Shown: piece after piece, positions 6,446-14,649 of the stretch
Numbering within the stretch: position 1 is the first letter of the stretch
Layout: each line of letters begins with the position of its first letter
Assembly: GCA_020436835.1 (NCBI GenBank)
Contig: JAGQWZ010000492.1
Coordinates: 1-42,592 of the forward strand
Direction of reading: 5' to 3'
DNA length: 42,592 bases
Source of the DNA: Saprospiraceae bacterium
Lineage (GTDB): Bacteria; Bacteroidota; Bacteroidia; Chitinophagales; Saprospiraceae
Translations under genes and position numbers: made by a program
Notes under the pieces: generated by a model
Database searches by the model: none
What the model saw: only the letters and a program-made list of their open reading frames with translations
Told to the model about the DNA's origin: nothing

Positions 6446-8896
6446 ATGAAAAAGGGGTTGAAGATCATTCTCATTGGGCTGGTATCACTTGTGTTACTAT
6501 TGATAATGGCGGGATTTGGCGGTTGGTTGTACCTCAAATCTACCTTTCTTGACTTTGAAGGTGCATATGCCGAAAAGGTTGAAATGAAAGAATTGACCAG
6601 GGATGGATATACTTTTCTGGACAGAAACGGCAACAATGAACTGGATATCTATGAGGATGACCGGAAATCGCTGGAAGAGCGGACCGAGGATTTATTGACA
6701 CAAATGACTTTGGAGGAGAAAATACATCTACTCAAAGGATCCGGTATGGCCTCGGGGATTGGCATGGTTGAACCCGGAGAAGGCATTCCTGGTGCGGTGG
6801 GAACGATTGTGCCGACTCCAAGATTGGGAATACCCACAGTTTATCTGTCAGACGGTCCGGCTGGGCTGCGCATAGAACCTACCCGAGAAAACGAAGATAG
6901 AACCTACTACTGTACCGCCTTTCCTATCGGTACGCTGCTTTCTTCCACCTGGAATTTGGATCTGGTGGAGGAGGTGGGAGAAGCCATGGGAAATGAGGCG
7001 CTTGAATATGGCATTGACGTTATTCTGGGTCCCGGCGCAAATATTCATCGCCACCCTTTTTGTGGTCGAAATTTTGAATATTATTCAGAAGATCCGGTGC
7101 TCACCGGTAATATTGGCGCAGCGATGGTGAATGGAATTGAATCGAATGGTGTAGGTACCTCGGTCAAGCATTTTGTTGCCAACAATCAGGAAACAAGAAG
7201 AAATTTCAATGATGTGATTGTTTCTGAGCGCGCTATGCGTGAAATCTACCTCAAAGGATTTGAAATTATCGTGGAAAAGGCTCAACCCTGGACCATCATG
7301 TCCTCCTACAACAAGGTAAATGGTACCTATACTTCTGAGAGTAAATATCTCCTCACGGATATTTTGCGGGGAGATTGGGGATTTGCCGGGATCGTCATGT
7401 CCGACTGGTTTGGCGGGCAGAATGCGCCGGCTCAGATCAATGCAGGAAATGATCTCCTGGAACCGGGCACCAAAAAACAGTGGAAGGCGCTGATTGCCGC
7501 ACAGGAAAGCGGGGCATTAACACCGGAAGCTATCAATACATCGGTTCGACGTATTATAAGATTGATTCTCCAGTCAAGAAAAATGCAAAATTACCACTAC
7601 ACCAACGCTCCGGATTTGAATCTGCACGCTGAAGTTACCCGACGTTCGGCTTCAGAAGGAATGGTCTTGTTGAAGAATGAAAGTACCCTACCGATTCAAA
7701 CAGCAAGCAATGTAGCTCTTTTGGGAGTGACATCCTACGACTTTATTGCGGGGGGAACAGGCTCCGGCGATGTGAATGAAGCCTATACGGTTTCCCTTGA
7801 AGAAGGTCTGGTCCATGCCGGATATCAAATTAATCCGGTAGCCAGGAAGCTATTTGAGGAGCATAGAGCGGCTAATCCGGAGGCTTTCGTTAAGCCGGAA
7901 GGTATGCAGGCCATGTTCCAACCCTACGACCCACCCGAAGTAAAAATGTCACCGGAACAAATAACAGCCATTGCGGAAAGCGCGGAGGTTGGAATTGTCA
8001 CCATCGGAAGAAACAGTGGTGAGGGAGGTGACCGGAAAGAGGAAAATGACTTCCTTCTATCGGTAGAAGAAAGGCAATTAATTGAAGTGACCTGCACTAA
8101 ATTTCATGCTGCAGGAAAAAAGGTGCTGGTTGTATTGAATATAGGAGGTGTGATCGAAACTGCTTCCTGGAAAGAACTTCCGGATGCGATCTTACTGGCC
8201 TGGCAAGGTGGGCAGGAAGGAGGTAATTCGGTTGCGGATATCATTGCCGGCAAAGTCAATCCGAGTGGCAAATTGCCTGTGACTTTCCCGGTTAAACTTA
8301 ACGATCATGCATCCAATGCAAATTTTCCTCTGGATGGTGAGTCTATGAAAATCACCGATTTTATTTTTCAGAACAAAGATAATCCGGAAGATGAAAAGGT
8401 CCGGAACCGGGATTACACATTATATGAGGAAGGTATTTTTGTTGGTTACCGGCACTTCGACAGATCGAATATCGAGGTCTCCTATCCTTTTGGATATGGT
8501 CTATCCTATACAGATTTTACATTTGGAAACCTGGTAGCAGTATTGAATCGTGATACAATAACGGTAGATCTAACTGTGCAGAACACCGGAAATAGATCAG
8601 GAAAAGAGGTGATTCAAATCTATGTCTCAAAACCGGAGTCCGAAGTGGAGCGTTCATTCCAGGAATTGAAGGCTTTTACCAAGACGGGCAATCTGGAACC
8701 GGATGAGTCCGAAAAGATTCAACTGAAAATACCAGTGAAGGACCTTACCTATTGGGATGAGACCAAATCCGGATGGAACCTGGAGAAAGGTCTTTATGAA
8801 ATCCGGGTAGGAAACTCTTCACGAAACATCAGAATAAAGCAACAGGTGGAGATATATGATCTTCACTTTTCGCCGGCAACAGTGGAAATGTTGTAA
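6446..8896 (+). CDS. Membrane-anchored glycoside hydrolase family 3 (beta-glucosidase type)
   Basis: 816 residues. An uncleaved N-terminal helix (about 7-28) probably anchors it. An EF-hand-like loop at 59-70 (DRNGNNELDIYE) precedes the catalytic barrel, as in other Bacteroidota GH3 enzymes. Barrel motifs are GRNFEYYSEDP (about 208-217), KHF at 241-243, and VMSD320W with D320 as nucleophile. In the second domain RNSGE526GGDR carries the probable acid/base Glu. A fibronectin III-like domain closes the protein (about 715-805, PFGYGLSYTDF before it). It removes sugars from the non-reducing end of beta-linked glycans; glucose or xylose specificity cannot be fixed. Expression is probably controlled by the divergent Nudix regulator through the two palindromes. 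Confidence 0.9.
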   Translation: MKKGLKIILIGLVSLVLLLIMAGFGGWLYLKSTFLDFEGAYAEKVEMKELTRDGYTFLDRNGNNELDIYEDDRKSLEERTEDLLTQMTLEEKIHLLKGSGMASGIGMVEPGEGIPGAVGTIVPTPRLGIPTVYLSDGPAGLRIEPTRENEDRTYYCTAFPIGTLLSSTWNLDLVEEVGEAMGNEALEYGIDVILGPGANIHRHPFCGRNFEYYSEDPVLTGNIGAAMVNGIESNGVGTSVKHFVANNQETRRNFNDVIVSERAMREIYLKGFEIIVEKAQPWTIMSSYNKVNGTYTSESKYLLTDILRGDWGFAGIVMSDWFGGQNAPAQINAGNDLLEPGTKKQWKALIAAQESGALTPEAINTSVRRIIRLILQSRKMQNYHYTNAPDLNLHAEVTRRSASEGMVLLKNESTLPIQTASNVALLGVTSYDFIAGGTGSGDVNEAYTVSLEEGLVHAGYQINPVARKLFEEHRAANPEAFVKPEGMQAMFQPYDPPEVKMSPEQITAIAESAEVGIVTIGRNSGEGGDRKEENDFLLSVEERQLIEVTCTKFHAAGKKVLVVLNIGGVIETASWKELPDAILLAWQGGQEGGNSVADIIAGKVNPSGKLPVTFPVKLNDHASNANFPLDGESMKITDFIFQNKDNPEDEKVRNRDYTLYEEGIFVGYRHFDRSNIEVSYPFGYGLSYTDFTFGNLVAVLNRDTITVDLTVQNTGNRSGKEVIQIYVSKPESEVERSFQELKAFTKTGNLEPDESEKIQLKIPVKDLTYWDETKSGWNLEKGLYEIRVGNSSRNIRIKQQVEIYDLHFSPATVEML

Positions 8897-8899
8897 AGG

Positions 8900-9289
8900 T
8901 TACCCTTCGTATTCGTGATAATCTGAGATGGTCAGATAATATCCATCCGGATCGCGCAGGGAAAACTCCATTCTGCGGGAGTTAGGATTAAGATGGACAT
9001 CCTCTTCTACCGGCAGTTCCAGATCGTCGATGTTTTGTCGGATAGTCTTTAAGTCATGGGTCCGGAAGTAGATGATCAGACCGTTTCCAGGAGTGATCTC
9101 TCGATTTTGCATGGTAGGGTGACCATGTTGCTCCCAGGCATGGAGACAGAGTAAGATCTCCTGATCTGCTGTGATTAGAATATCAAATTCACTTCCCCCG
9201 TGCATACTTTTACATCCAAATACAGACTGATACCATTTGGAGCTCGCCTCGACATTCTTTACGGCTATGATTGGATCAACTTTTGTCAT
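8900..9289 (-). CDS. VOC-family (glyoxalase/bleomycin-resistance fold) protein
   Basis: 129 residues from the ATG at 9289 (MTKVDPIIAVKNVEASSKWY). The open frame reaches to 9367, but the extra 26 residues do not resemble the family start. Features of the vicinal-oxygen-chelate fold are the opening VDPIIAVKNVEASSKWYQSV, a central LIIYFRTHDL and the closing FSLRDPDGYYLTISDY. Members are lyases, dioxygenases or drug-binding proteins; the specific role is unknown. It converges with the GH3 gene, with only three bases between the stop codons. The 238 bases upstream (9290-9527) hold no convincing gene. Confidence 0.8.
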   Translation of the reverse strand: MTKVDPIIAVKNVEASSKWYQSVFGCKSMHGGSEFDILITADQEILLCLHAWEQHGHPTMQNREITPGNGLIIYFRTHDLKTIRQNIDDLELPVEEDVHLNPNSRRMEFSLRDPDGYYLTISDYHEYEG

Positions 9290-9527
9290 CGTGTTTGGAA
9301 TTTGTTTTTCATCAAAGATGGGATCTCGATCTACATTTTTATATTCATTTACAGCGAAAAATATCAATCGAATTTTAATCCTGTCTCAATAATTTTTGAT
9401 AGATGTACTTTCTTTTAAGCGAAACGTTCGTTCAATTTTTTATAATTAGAGAATGTGCTCTCCATTAATCTTAAATATTCAGGGATGAACTTGAAATATT
9501 TTTTTTTAATAGTACTTATCGAAATAA

Positions 9528-10250
9528 TTATTTGTTCAGACCAGATTTCCCTGATTTCTTTTTGATCGAAGCCGGAAGAGTAGTGGTTATTTGAATGGGA
9601 CTGAATACCGTTTTGATCGTCTCCAGCTTTTTATAACCAAAATGTTCAAAATCTTTCTCATAGATTTTGTTTACTGCTTCAATCGCTGCCGGATTATTAT
9701 GATAATACAAATTAAAATAATCCTGTTCTTGTTTTGATTGCCTTGATGTGTCAAATTTGACTTCTATATTCAGTTTTTTGCTCTCCTTTATTCTTGCTAA
9801 ATCCTTTACGTAATTTTCGAACCGGATGATTTCGTTCATTTGGTTAGTGCCCAGGTAGAAAACATACTCATATTGTGACCGGTAAAAATATTCTTCCGCC
9901 AGATTGCCTTGCAGATGTTGAAGAAAGGATAGATAGTCTCCCCATTTGAACGATCCTCCAAAGTACTTGTAAAGTGAAACTGCCCTCTGATATGGATTTC
10001 GAATTATAGCGAGTTTAAAAAGATCATTATCGGGACAAATGAAATTGAGTTCAACCAACTCTCTATAGGAGAGATGCTGGAGCATCTTCCCTGTACGCTG
10101 GTCCCAGCCCATAATCTCCTCGTAGTTGGCGCCATAACCAGCCGACCCACAACGCGGGGGCGAATCATGACCTTTAAAGCCAAGGAGTTTTTCAAGATGG
10201 GTGCCTCCGGTACGCGGAATATGGATAAAAAGTATGGAATTCAACTTCAT
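9528..10250 (-). CDS. Sulfotransferase, PAPS-dependent (first of two)
   Basis: 240 residues, a cytoplasmic protein without signal or membrane segment. The 5'-phosphosulfate loop is FIHIPRTGGTHLEKLL (about 8-23) and the 3'-phosphate loop is LAIIRNPYQRAVSLYKY (about 79-95). Both bind the sulfate donor PAPS. The acceptor could be a glycan, peptide or lipid. The ATG overlaps the stop of the glycosyltransferase gene by one base (TGATG), so translation is coupled. It is the last gene of the four-gene operon. With the sulfotransferase at 12875 it brackets a glycosyltransferase and a Thr-rich secreted protein, which suggests those products are its target. Confidence 0.85.
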   Translation of the reverse strand: MKLNSILFIHIPRTGGTHLEKLLGFKGHDSPPRCGSAGYGANYEEIMGWDQRTGKMLQHLSYRELVELNFICPDNDLFKLAIIRNPYQRAVSLYKYFGGSFKWGDYLSFLQHLQGNLAEEYFYRSQYEYVFYLGTNQMNEIIRFENYVKDLARIKESKKLNIEVKFDTSRQSKQEQDYFNLYYHNNPAAIEAVNKIYEKDFEHFGYKKLETIKTVFSPIQITTTLPASIKKKSGKSGLNK

Positions 10251-12265
10251 CAGGGTAGAGATAATGTGTTTTTCTCCTGTTTGAGCTCCAACACGTATTG
10301 GCTGTGATGCACGGCGACAATGCTGGATTCCTTGTGACTATGATCGAATTTGATTGTCGAATCATCGTAAAGAGTTGAAGTAATTTCACCTTTCTCGGCA
10401 TTTCCAATATATATTTTTCTCCATCTATTGGTTTGTATGTATTCCAGCAATTTGTACAAATGATCAGTCAATGCGGCACAGATTAAGCGCTTATCCCGGA
10501 AGACGAGAATCTGACGATATTTGTACTTCAGGGCCATTTGACAGAGCTCCCTGATCGAATTTAAATGTCCATCAGATGAAATAAATCTGATCAATGGTAA
10601 AATGCCTAATGACCTAAAGACTTGTTCAACTTTATCTTCCATATTATCAGTAATAAAGAAGATAGCATCAAAATACAGGAAAGGATTTTCCAGTTCGATT
10701 AGGATTTCTTGTCGTATTGAATTGAATTTCTGGATTCCAAGTAATTCGGTAAAATGAGCGTCGATCGGTGAGCAGTCCCAATTCAACTCCCGGAATCCAA
10801 TATAATAATTTCGAATTCGGTCCCGCCAGTCATTCCTGTATTTAGGTCCATCCGGTCTTCCAAAACGGTGAATCCATCTTAGAAAAGGCAGACAAATTGT
10901 TTTACTGCCTGCCTGCTTGAATTTTTCGTGGATATAGCCTTCCTCGCCACCAAATCCCCGAAATCTGGGATTAAAGCCCGGCCATGCTTCTTTTCTGCAA
11001 GCCATGAGGCCTGTTCCCTGCATGTGGATTTCAAAAGGCTCAGCGTCTGCCGACTTTGCTTCTTTGTCTGTCTTCCACGTTCCATACATGCCTCCACGCC
11101 ATTCCGGATTCATTGATGAGCTGTAATGTTTTAGATCATCATAAACGAGAGGACCCTGATACAGGTTATTGGTATCCGGGTGCTTTTTGAAATAATCCAG
11201 GAGACGCCGAATGGATCCGTTTTCAAGCAGAACATGAGAATCAATACATAAGACAAAATCCGTTTCCGCTTCTCTAAATAGAATGTCTTTTATTGATGTA
11301 CTCGAATATTCTTCGAATGGAATATATCTTGCATTCTTGAGTTTACCAATAAATTTTTGCGTTTGTTTTCCATGCGCGCTCTGCGGATGGTTGTCTAAGA
11401 TTAAGAAGGACAATTGATTTAATACCTCCTGGTGATATAAGCGGATGGCCTGGATGGTAAAAAAGACACCGTCATAATCGTCGTATACGGCCATGCCAAT
11501 GGTCAGTCGAACCGGCCGCTGGTTTGCACGTTTATTTTCTCTAATTTCAGGTACATTCAGTGAATGGTTTATATCGTCCTCCCGGACTGATCTATTTAGT
11601 CCATTTATTATTTTTCGGGCGATAGAACTTAGATCATTTTTCCTGCTTGAAGATAATTCGCTGATTGTTGAATTCAGAAAATAAAGTGGTAAACTGATGC
11701 ATTCAGGACGGGTGGAATGGAAAGTGGTCAGGGCAATTTCGAACGGAGCAGCCTCCATATCTTCCAATTTGTGAAAGATGCCAATAAGAGATGGCCGACT
11801 AATTGCGCTGACATGTAATGGTGAGATCGTTTGATAATAGATCAGGATATCACATTGATCAGGATAATTGACAATCACCGGGGTTCCCATCTCCAGAAAT
11901 AAGGACAATAAGTAGCTCTTTCTGACCTCGAAGCCATTCCAGAAATTCAGGAAACAGATACTGAGCAGATTTTCTGAGATCGAGGGTTCATCACTTATGA
12001 TGAGTAGGCCATTGTCTACCAAATAAAATACATCTTCACGCAGTACTTCTTTATCAAGATTACTGGACTCAGGAAAAAGATCTTTTATGTCATTGATGAT
12101 TTCTTCGACCTCTTTCGTTCCATCTGATAATTGCCAAATAATTGTAGCGGAATGATTAAGAACTGTCCGTTTATCGTCCTGATCGTAGATGGTGATACAA
12201 CCTGCACTATAAGTTGAATAAATCCCTTTTTTTCTGGCAGGATAATGCATGGATGCTTCTTCCAT
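10250..12265 (-). CDS. PqqD-domain / multidomain glycosyltransferase
   Basis: 671 residues in four parts. Residues about 10-92 are a PqqD-like domain (LNHSATIIWQLSDGTKEVEE, then DVFYLVDNGLLII), the fold used as peptide-recognition element in RiPP and PQQ pathways. Residues about 100-200 resemble the N-terminal domain of GT10 fucosyltransferases (NFWNGFEVRKSYL, CDILIYY, CISLPLYF); this is pattern recall. Residues about 250-505 are a GT-A domain (RLTIGMAVYDDYDG) with DSH at 342-344 in place of DxD, GFGGEEGYIHEKF at 437-449 and WIHRF at 464-468. Residues about 530-660 look like a GT25-type domain in which the usual acidic EDD is RDK, so it may be inactive. The start is 12 bases after the Thr-rich gene; M6 (12250) is an alternative. 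Likely a peptide-directed glycosyltransferase; donor sugar unknown. Confidence 0.8.
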   Translation of the reverse strand: MEEASMHYPARKKGIYSTYSAGCITIYDQDDKRTVLNHSATIIWQLSDGTKEVEEIINDIKDLFPESSNLDKEVLREDVFYLVDNGLLIISDEPSISENLLSICFLNFWNGFEVRKSYLLSLFLEMGTPVIVNYPDQCDILIYYQTISPLHVSAISRPSLIGIFHKLEDMEAAPFEIALTTFHSTRPECISLPLYFLNSTISELSSSRKNDLSSIARKIINGLNRSVREDDINHSLNVPEIRENKRANQRPVRLTIGMAVYDDYDGVFFTIQAIRLYHQEVLNQLSFLILDNHPQSAHGKQTQKFIGKLKNARYIPFEEYSSTSIKDILFREAETDFVLCIDSHVLLENGSIRRLLDYFKKHPDTNNLYQGPLVYDDLKHYSSSMNPEWRGGMYGTWKTDKEAKSADAEPFEIHMQGTGLMACRKEAWPGFNPRFRGFGGEEGYIHEKFKQAGSKTICLPFLRWIHRFGRPDGPKYRNDWRDRIRNYYIGFRELNWDCSPIDAHFTELLGIQKFNSIRQEILIELENPFLYFDAIFFITDNMEDKVEQVFRSLGILPLIRFISSDGHLNSIRELCQMALKYKYRQILVFRDKRLICAALTDHLYKLLEYIQTNRWRKIYIGNAEKGEITSTLYDDSTIKFDHSHKESSIVAVHHSQYVLELKQEKNTLSLP

Positions 12266-12277
12266 AAGAACAAAATG

Positions 12278-12817
12278 CTAACACCTTCCTATCTCAACGA
12301 CAATATTGCCGTTGGTATTCAATTCTGCACCCGCTTGAACATCTATCGTATGACATTCGACATTTTCAGTCAGGTCAACGGTTTTCCCTGCGGGTATCAC
12401 CACATCATCACACCGGTCGGGAATTCCTGAAGGGGTCCAGTTGGCTCCGTTCGTCCACTCTGAATCGGAATTTCCATTGAAGGTCTTGGAGCCGGTGGTT
12501 TCACAAGGGCAGGGCAGGGTAGTGGTGGGTTGCGGCTCGACCGTGGTTGTGGTTGTAGTCGTCGAAGTAACGGTCGTCGTCGTAGTGGTGGTGCCAAAGC
12601 TCTTGGCCGTGGTGGTGACAGCCGTTTCCATGCTCGATAAATCTTTGTCTGGTATGAGAGTTGTAGTGCGGGTTTTATCGACACTGCCAAGATGAATTGC
12701 CGAAGGCTTTGACCAGGTTGTACTAAATGGCATGCCTAAGAGAAAAATGGTGCTGGATGATCTCTTGAGAAAACTCCTTCGCGAACTCATTTTTTCTTTG
12801 TCTTCTTTTGATTTCAT
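12278..12817 (-). CDS. Tat-exported Thr-rich, mucin-like protein; candidate modification substrate
   Basis: 179 residues. A textbook twin-arginine signal (SSRRSFLKRSS, residues 11-21) is followed by a short hydrophobic stretch and a cleavage region near 35-45. M10 (12790) is an equally good start. Residues about 66-108 are dominated by Thr, including runs of seven at 76-82 and 86-92, then PQPTTTLPCPCETTG. The Thr codons vary (ACC, ACT, ACG, ACA), so the tract is not simple DNA slippage. Residues about 112-178 resemble the start of Bacteroidota beta-helix or G8-like repeats (WTNGANWTPSGIPDRCDDVVIPAG), but the chain stops after one unit, with Cys as last residue. It has five Cys in all (103, 105, 136, 155, 179). 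Its place between a sulfotransferase and the PqqD-glycosyltransferase makes it the likely target of both. Confidence 0.8.
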   Translation of the reverse strand: MKSKEDKEKMSSRRSFLKRSSSTIFLLGMPFSTTWSKPSAIHLGSVDKTRTTTLIPDKDLSSMETAVTTTAKSFGTTTTTTTVTSTTTTTTTVEPQPTTTLPCPCETTGSKTFNGNSDSEWTNGANWTPSGIPDRCDDVVIPAGKTVDLTENVECHTIDVQAGAELNTNGNIVVEIGRC

Positions 12818-12874
12818 TTGAATTTCAGATTTCCCAGCTTACTAAAGTTAAAATAATCCTTTGATAATTAGAAT

Positions 12875-13561
12875 TTAGAATTGATAGCCCAGTAATTTAA
12901 TTTCCCGGGCAAATACAATTTCAATGATTCTCCGGTCTTCATCGGATAGAATATCTCGATAATCAGTGAATGCCGGTCGCACCATTGATTTAGCCCGGTA
13001 ATCTGGTAGCTTAAGCGGAATGTCCAGGGCTAAAATTTGGGATATTTTCTGAAGAGCCGGCTCCATTTCTTCATATTTAAAGACATCATCGACCGCCACC
13101 AGTGAATCAATCGAATAGCGCTGATAGCCCTGTATGTGTTGCAGTTCTCCCATTTTAATCATCTCCGATATACTATTGAAATTGACATCTTTTTTTCGCT
13201 TTCGCCAATGGTAAAATGAAACTACCTTATCAAATGGGTTTCGGTCGAAGGCAAATTTGTAATAGCTATCCCAGAGCTCATTACCGACAAGATTTTTTAT
13301 CATCGAAGCAGGCATATGATTAAAATATTGCCTGATTACCGGTTTTTCAATACGCCCTTCTTCCAACTGCTCCGTTACCAGGTATCGGAAATTTTGTGCT
13401 GTTGGAATACCCATTTTCTTCTTGATCTCTTCATCTTTTTGGGTAAGGGGACAAATAATATCCTCGGCTCCGCATATTCCACTCAGCGCAATATGCAAAG
13501 AAGTACTGGCCGTTTTTTTAGTCCGGATAAAAATGAATTTGTGCCGGTGTGATATAATCAT
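12875..13561 (-). CDS. Sulfotransferase, PAPS-dependent (second of two)
   Basis: 228 residues from the ATG at 13561 (MIISHRHKFIFIRTKKTAST). The frame is open to 13630, but sulfotransferases of this group normally begin at this point. The 5'-phosphosulfate loop is FIFIRTKKTASTSLH (about 9-23) and the 3'-phosphate loop FAFDRNPFDKVVSFYHW lies around residue 100. A glycan-like or peptide acceptor is likely but unproven. It shares only the PAPS loops with the sulfotransferase at 9528, so it is not a recent duplicate. It is the first gene of the minus-strand operon; the Thr-rich gene begins 57 bases after its stop. The 195 bases between it and the DUF4249 gene show no exact TAnnTTTG box. Confidence 0.83.
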   Translation of the reverse strand: MIISHRHKFIFIRTKKTASTSLHIALSGICGAEDIICPLTQKDEEIKKKMGIPTAQNFRYLVTEQLEEGRIEKPVIRQYFNHMPASMIKNLVGNELWDSYYKFAFDRNPFDKVVSFYHWRKRKKDVNFNSISEMIKMGELQHIQGYQRYSIDSLVAVDDVFKYEEMEPALQKISQILALDIPLKLPDYRAKSMVRPAFTDYRDILSDEDRRIIEIVFAREIKLLGYQF

Positions 13562-13756
13562 TGGATCGGAATATCGCGAAACGGATATAATGTATGAAAG
13601 TATATCGCAAAAGTGTCTCGTGAATGCCAAAGACTTGGTGTTGCCGACTTCTATTTTAGCTTTTTTATGACTCCTTTATCCAGATTCGGATTTGGCTACG
13701 AATGCATACACCCTGATTAACTCTTGAAATTGTTTATCAGATCTCTTCAGCTGGAT

Positions 13757-14647
13757 TTATTCCACCCTTTTTGTCACAATAGCTACATCGCTTGCGGAAA
13801 ACCATCCCAGGGCTCCATTGGATAAATTGGTGGGAATATTAGCCGGAATGTAACCGAATGGACCCAGTCCTCTCCAGTCGGTTTCAGCCGCCAGAGCCCG
13901 GATAAACTCGTAATGCTCCGGACTGATGGAATAGAACTTTTCCGTTATAAGGCTGCCGTAGGTGAACCCGGCATAGATCGATTCACCGTAAGCCAACAGG
14001 GCAGGGGGTTCCAGTCCGGGGTGCAGGTAATAAGCCGTGTCTCTTAGTACATGATCCGGAGTGCCCAGAACGCGTTCAACCCACTGGGGAACCTGCCAGT
14101 CGTCCGGATAGTAATCACGCACATTCTCCGGTATCTCTATGTCAAGGGAATACCGGTAGGGACGGGGAGCACCAAAATTGGACCGGTAGGTAAATTCGAA
14201 ATACTGGACGCCCTCCTGATTATCAGGATCACCTGCCCATGGGCGTATTTCCATTGCTTCGAGGGGTTCTGCCGGATGTAATGTCGCACTGGCGGTATAC
14301 ATCTCATTTTCAACCAGGATCTGTAGCTCATAGGTTTTGCCGACCTCTCCCCTGACCAGCGAATCAGTAGAATATTTACCCGATCCTTCTCCATGAAGTC
14401 TGAAGGTGTTCGTCCCATCGGTAATCATCACTATTGCATTGTCCACTCCCGGTCCGGGTCCTTCGGAAATCACGGCCTGGGTGCGACGTAAATAGATAGA
14501 ATGAGGTCCCGCTTCCGAAGTAATTCTTCCCTCCACCACCAGTGTCGATGCAGGGACAATTTCCTCCATCCATTCCAACGGCTCTATACAAGAAGCATAG
14601 ACCAAAAGCAAAATAATTATTATCAGCGATGCAAAATACTTAGGCAT
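13757..14647 (-). CDS. DUF4249-family outer-membrane lipoprotein
   Basis: 296 residues with a lipoprotein signal peptide (LLLVYASC20IEP). The body matches the DUF4249 layout: an early beta domain (STLVVEGRITSEAGPHSIYLRRTQAV), then GKTYELQILVENEMYTASATL, and a helical tail with SPEHYEFIRAL. DUF4249 proteins are usually encoded right beside a TonB-dependent receptor and are thought to be its surface-exposed partner. That holds here: its ATG is two bases after the stop of the receptor gene. Last gene of the ECF sigma / FecR / receptor set. The ligand is unknown. Confidence 0.85.
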   Translation of the reverse strand: MPKYFASLIIIILLLVYASCIEPLEWMEEIVPASTLVVEGRITSEAGPHSIYLRRTQAVISEGPGPGVDNAIVMITDGTNTFRLHGEGSGKYSTDSLVRGEVGKTYELQILVENEMYTASATLHPAEPLEAMEIRPWAGDPDNQEGVQYFEFTYRSNFGAPRPYRYSLDIEIPENVRDYYPDDWQVPQWVERVLGTPDHVLRDTAYYLHPGLEPPALLAYGESIYAGFTYGSLITEKFYSISPEHYEFIRALAAETDWRGLGPFGYIPANIPTNLSNGALGWFSASDVAIVTKRVE

Positions 14648-14649
14648 AT

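Noticed and set aside
9420..9527. Coding-like minus-strand tail (…KYFKFIPEYLRLMESTFSNY…) after the first sulfotransferase, next to a run of nine A.
   Set aside because: It has no start codon, no ribosome site and only about 38 codons; it could be a relic or chance in AT-rich DNA. A frameshift into the sulfotransferase is not required because that protein already has a normal length.
12540..12620. Possible phase-variable microsatellite in the Thr tract.
   Set aside because: The Thr codons alternate among ACC, ACT, ACG and ACA with no long perfect repeat, so slippage is unlikely.
12441..12695. Plus-strand open frame of 84 codons rich in Val, opposite the Thr tract.
   Set aside because: It is the antisense reading of Thr codons (ACN gives NGT), has no ribosome site, and the minus-strand protein has a Tat signal and fits the operon.
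9528..13561. Reading the PqqD-containing operon as an ordinary RiPP or PQQ cluster.
   Set aside because: No radical SAM enzyme, peptidase, YcaO, lanthipeptide synthetase or exporter is nearby, and the partner protein is a 179-residue Tat substrate rather than a short precursor peptide.
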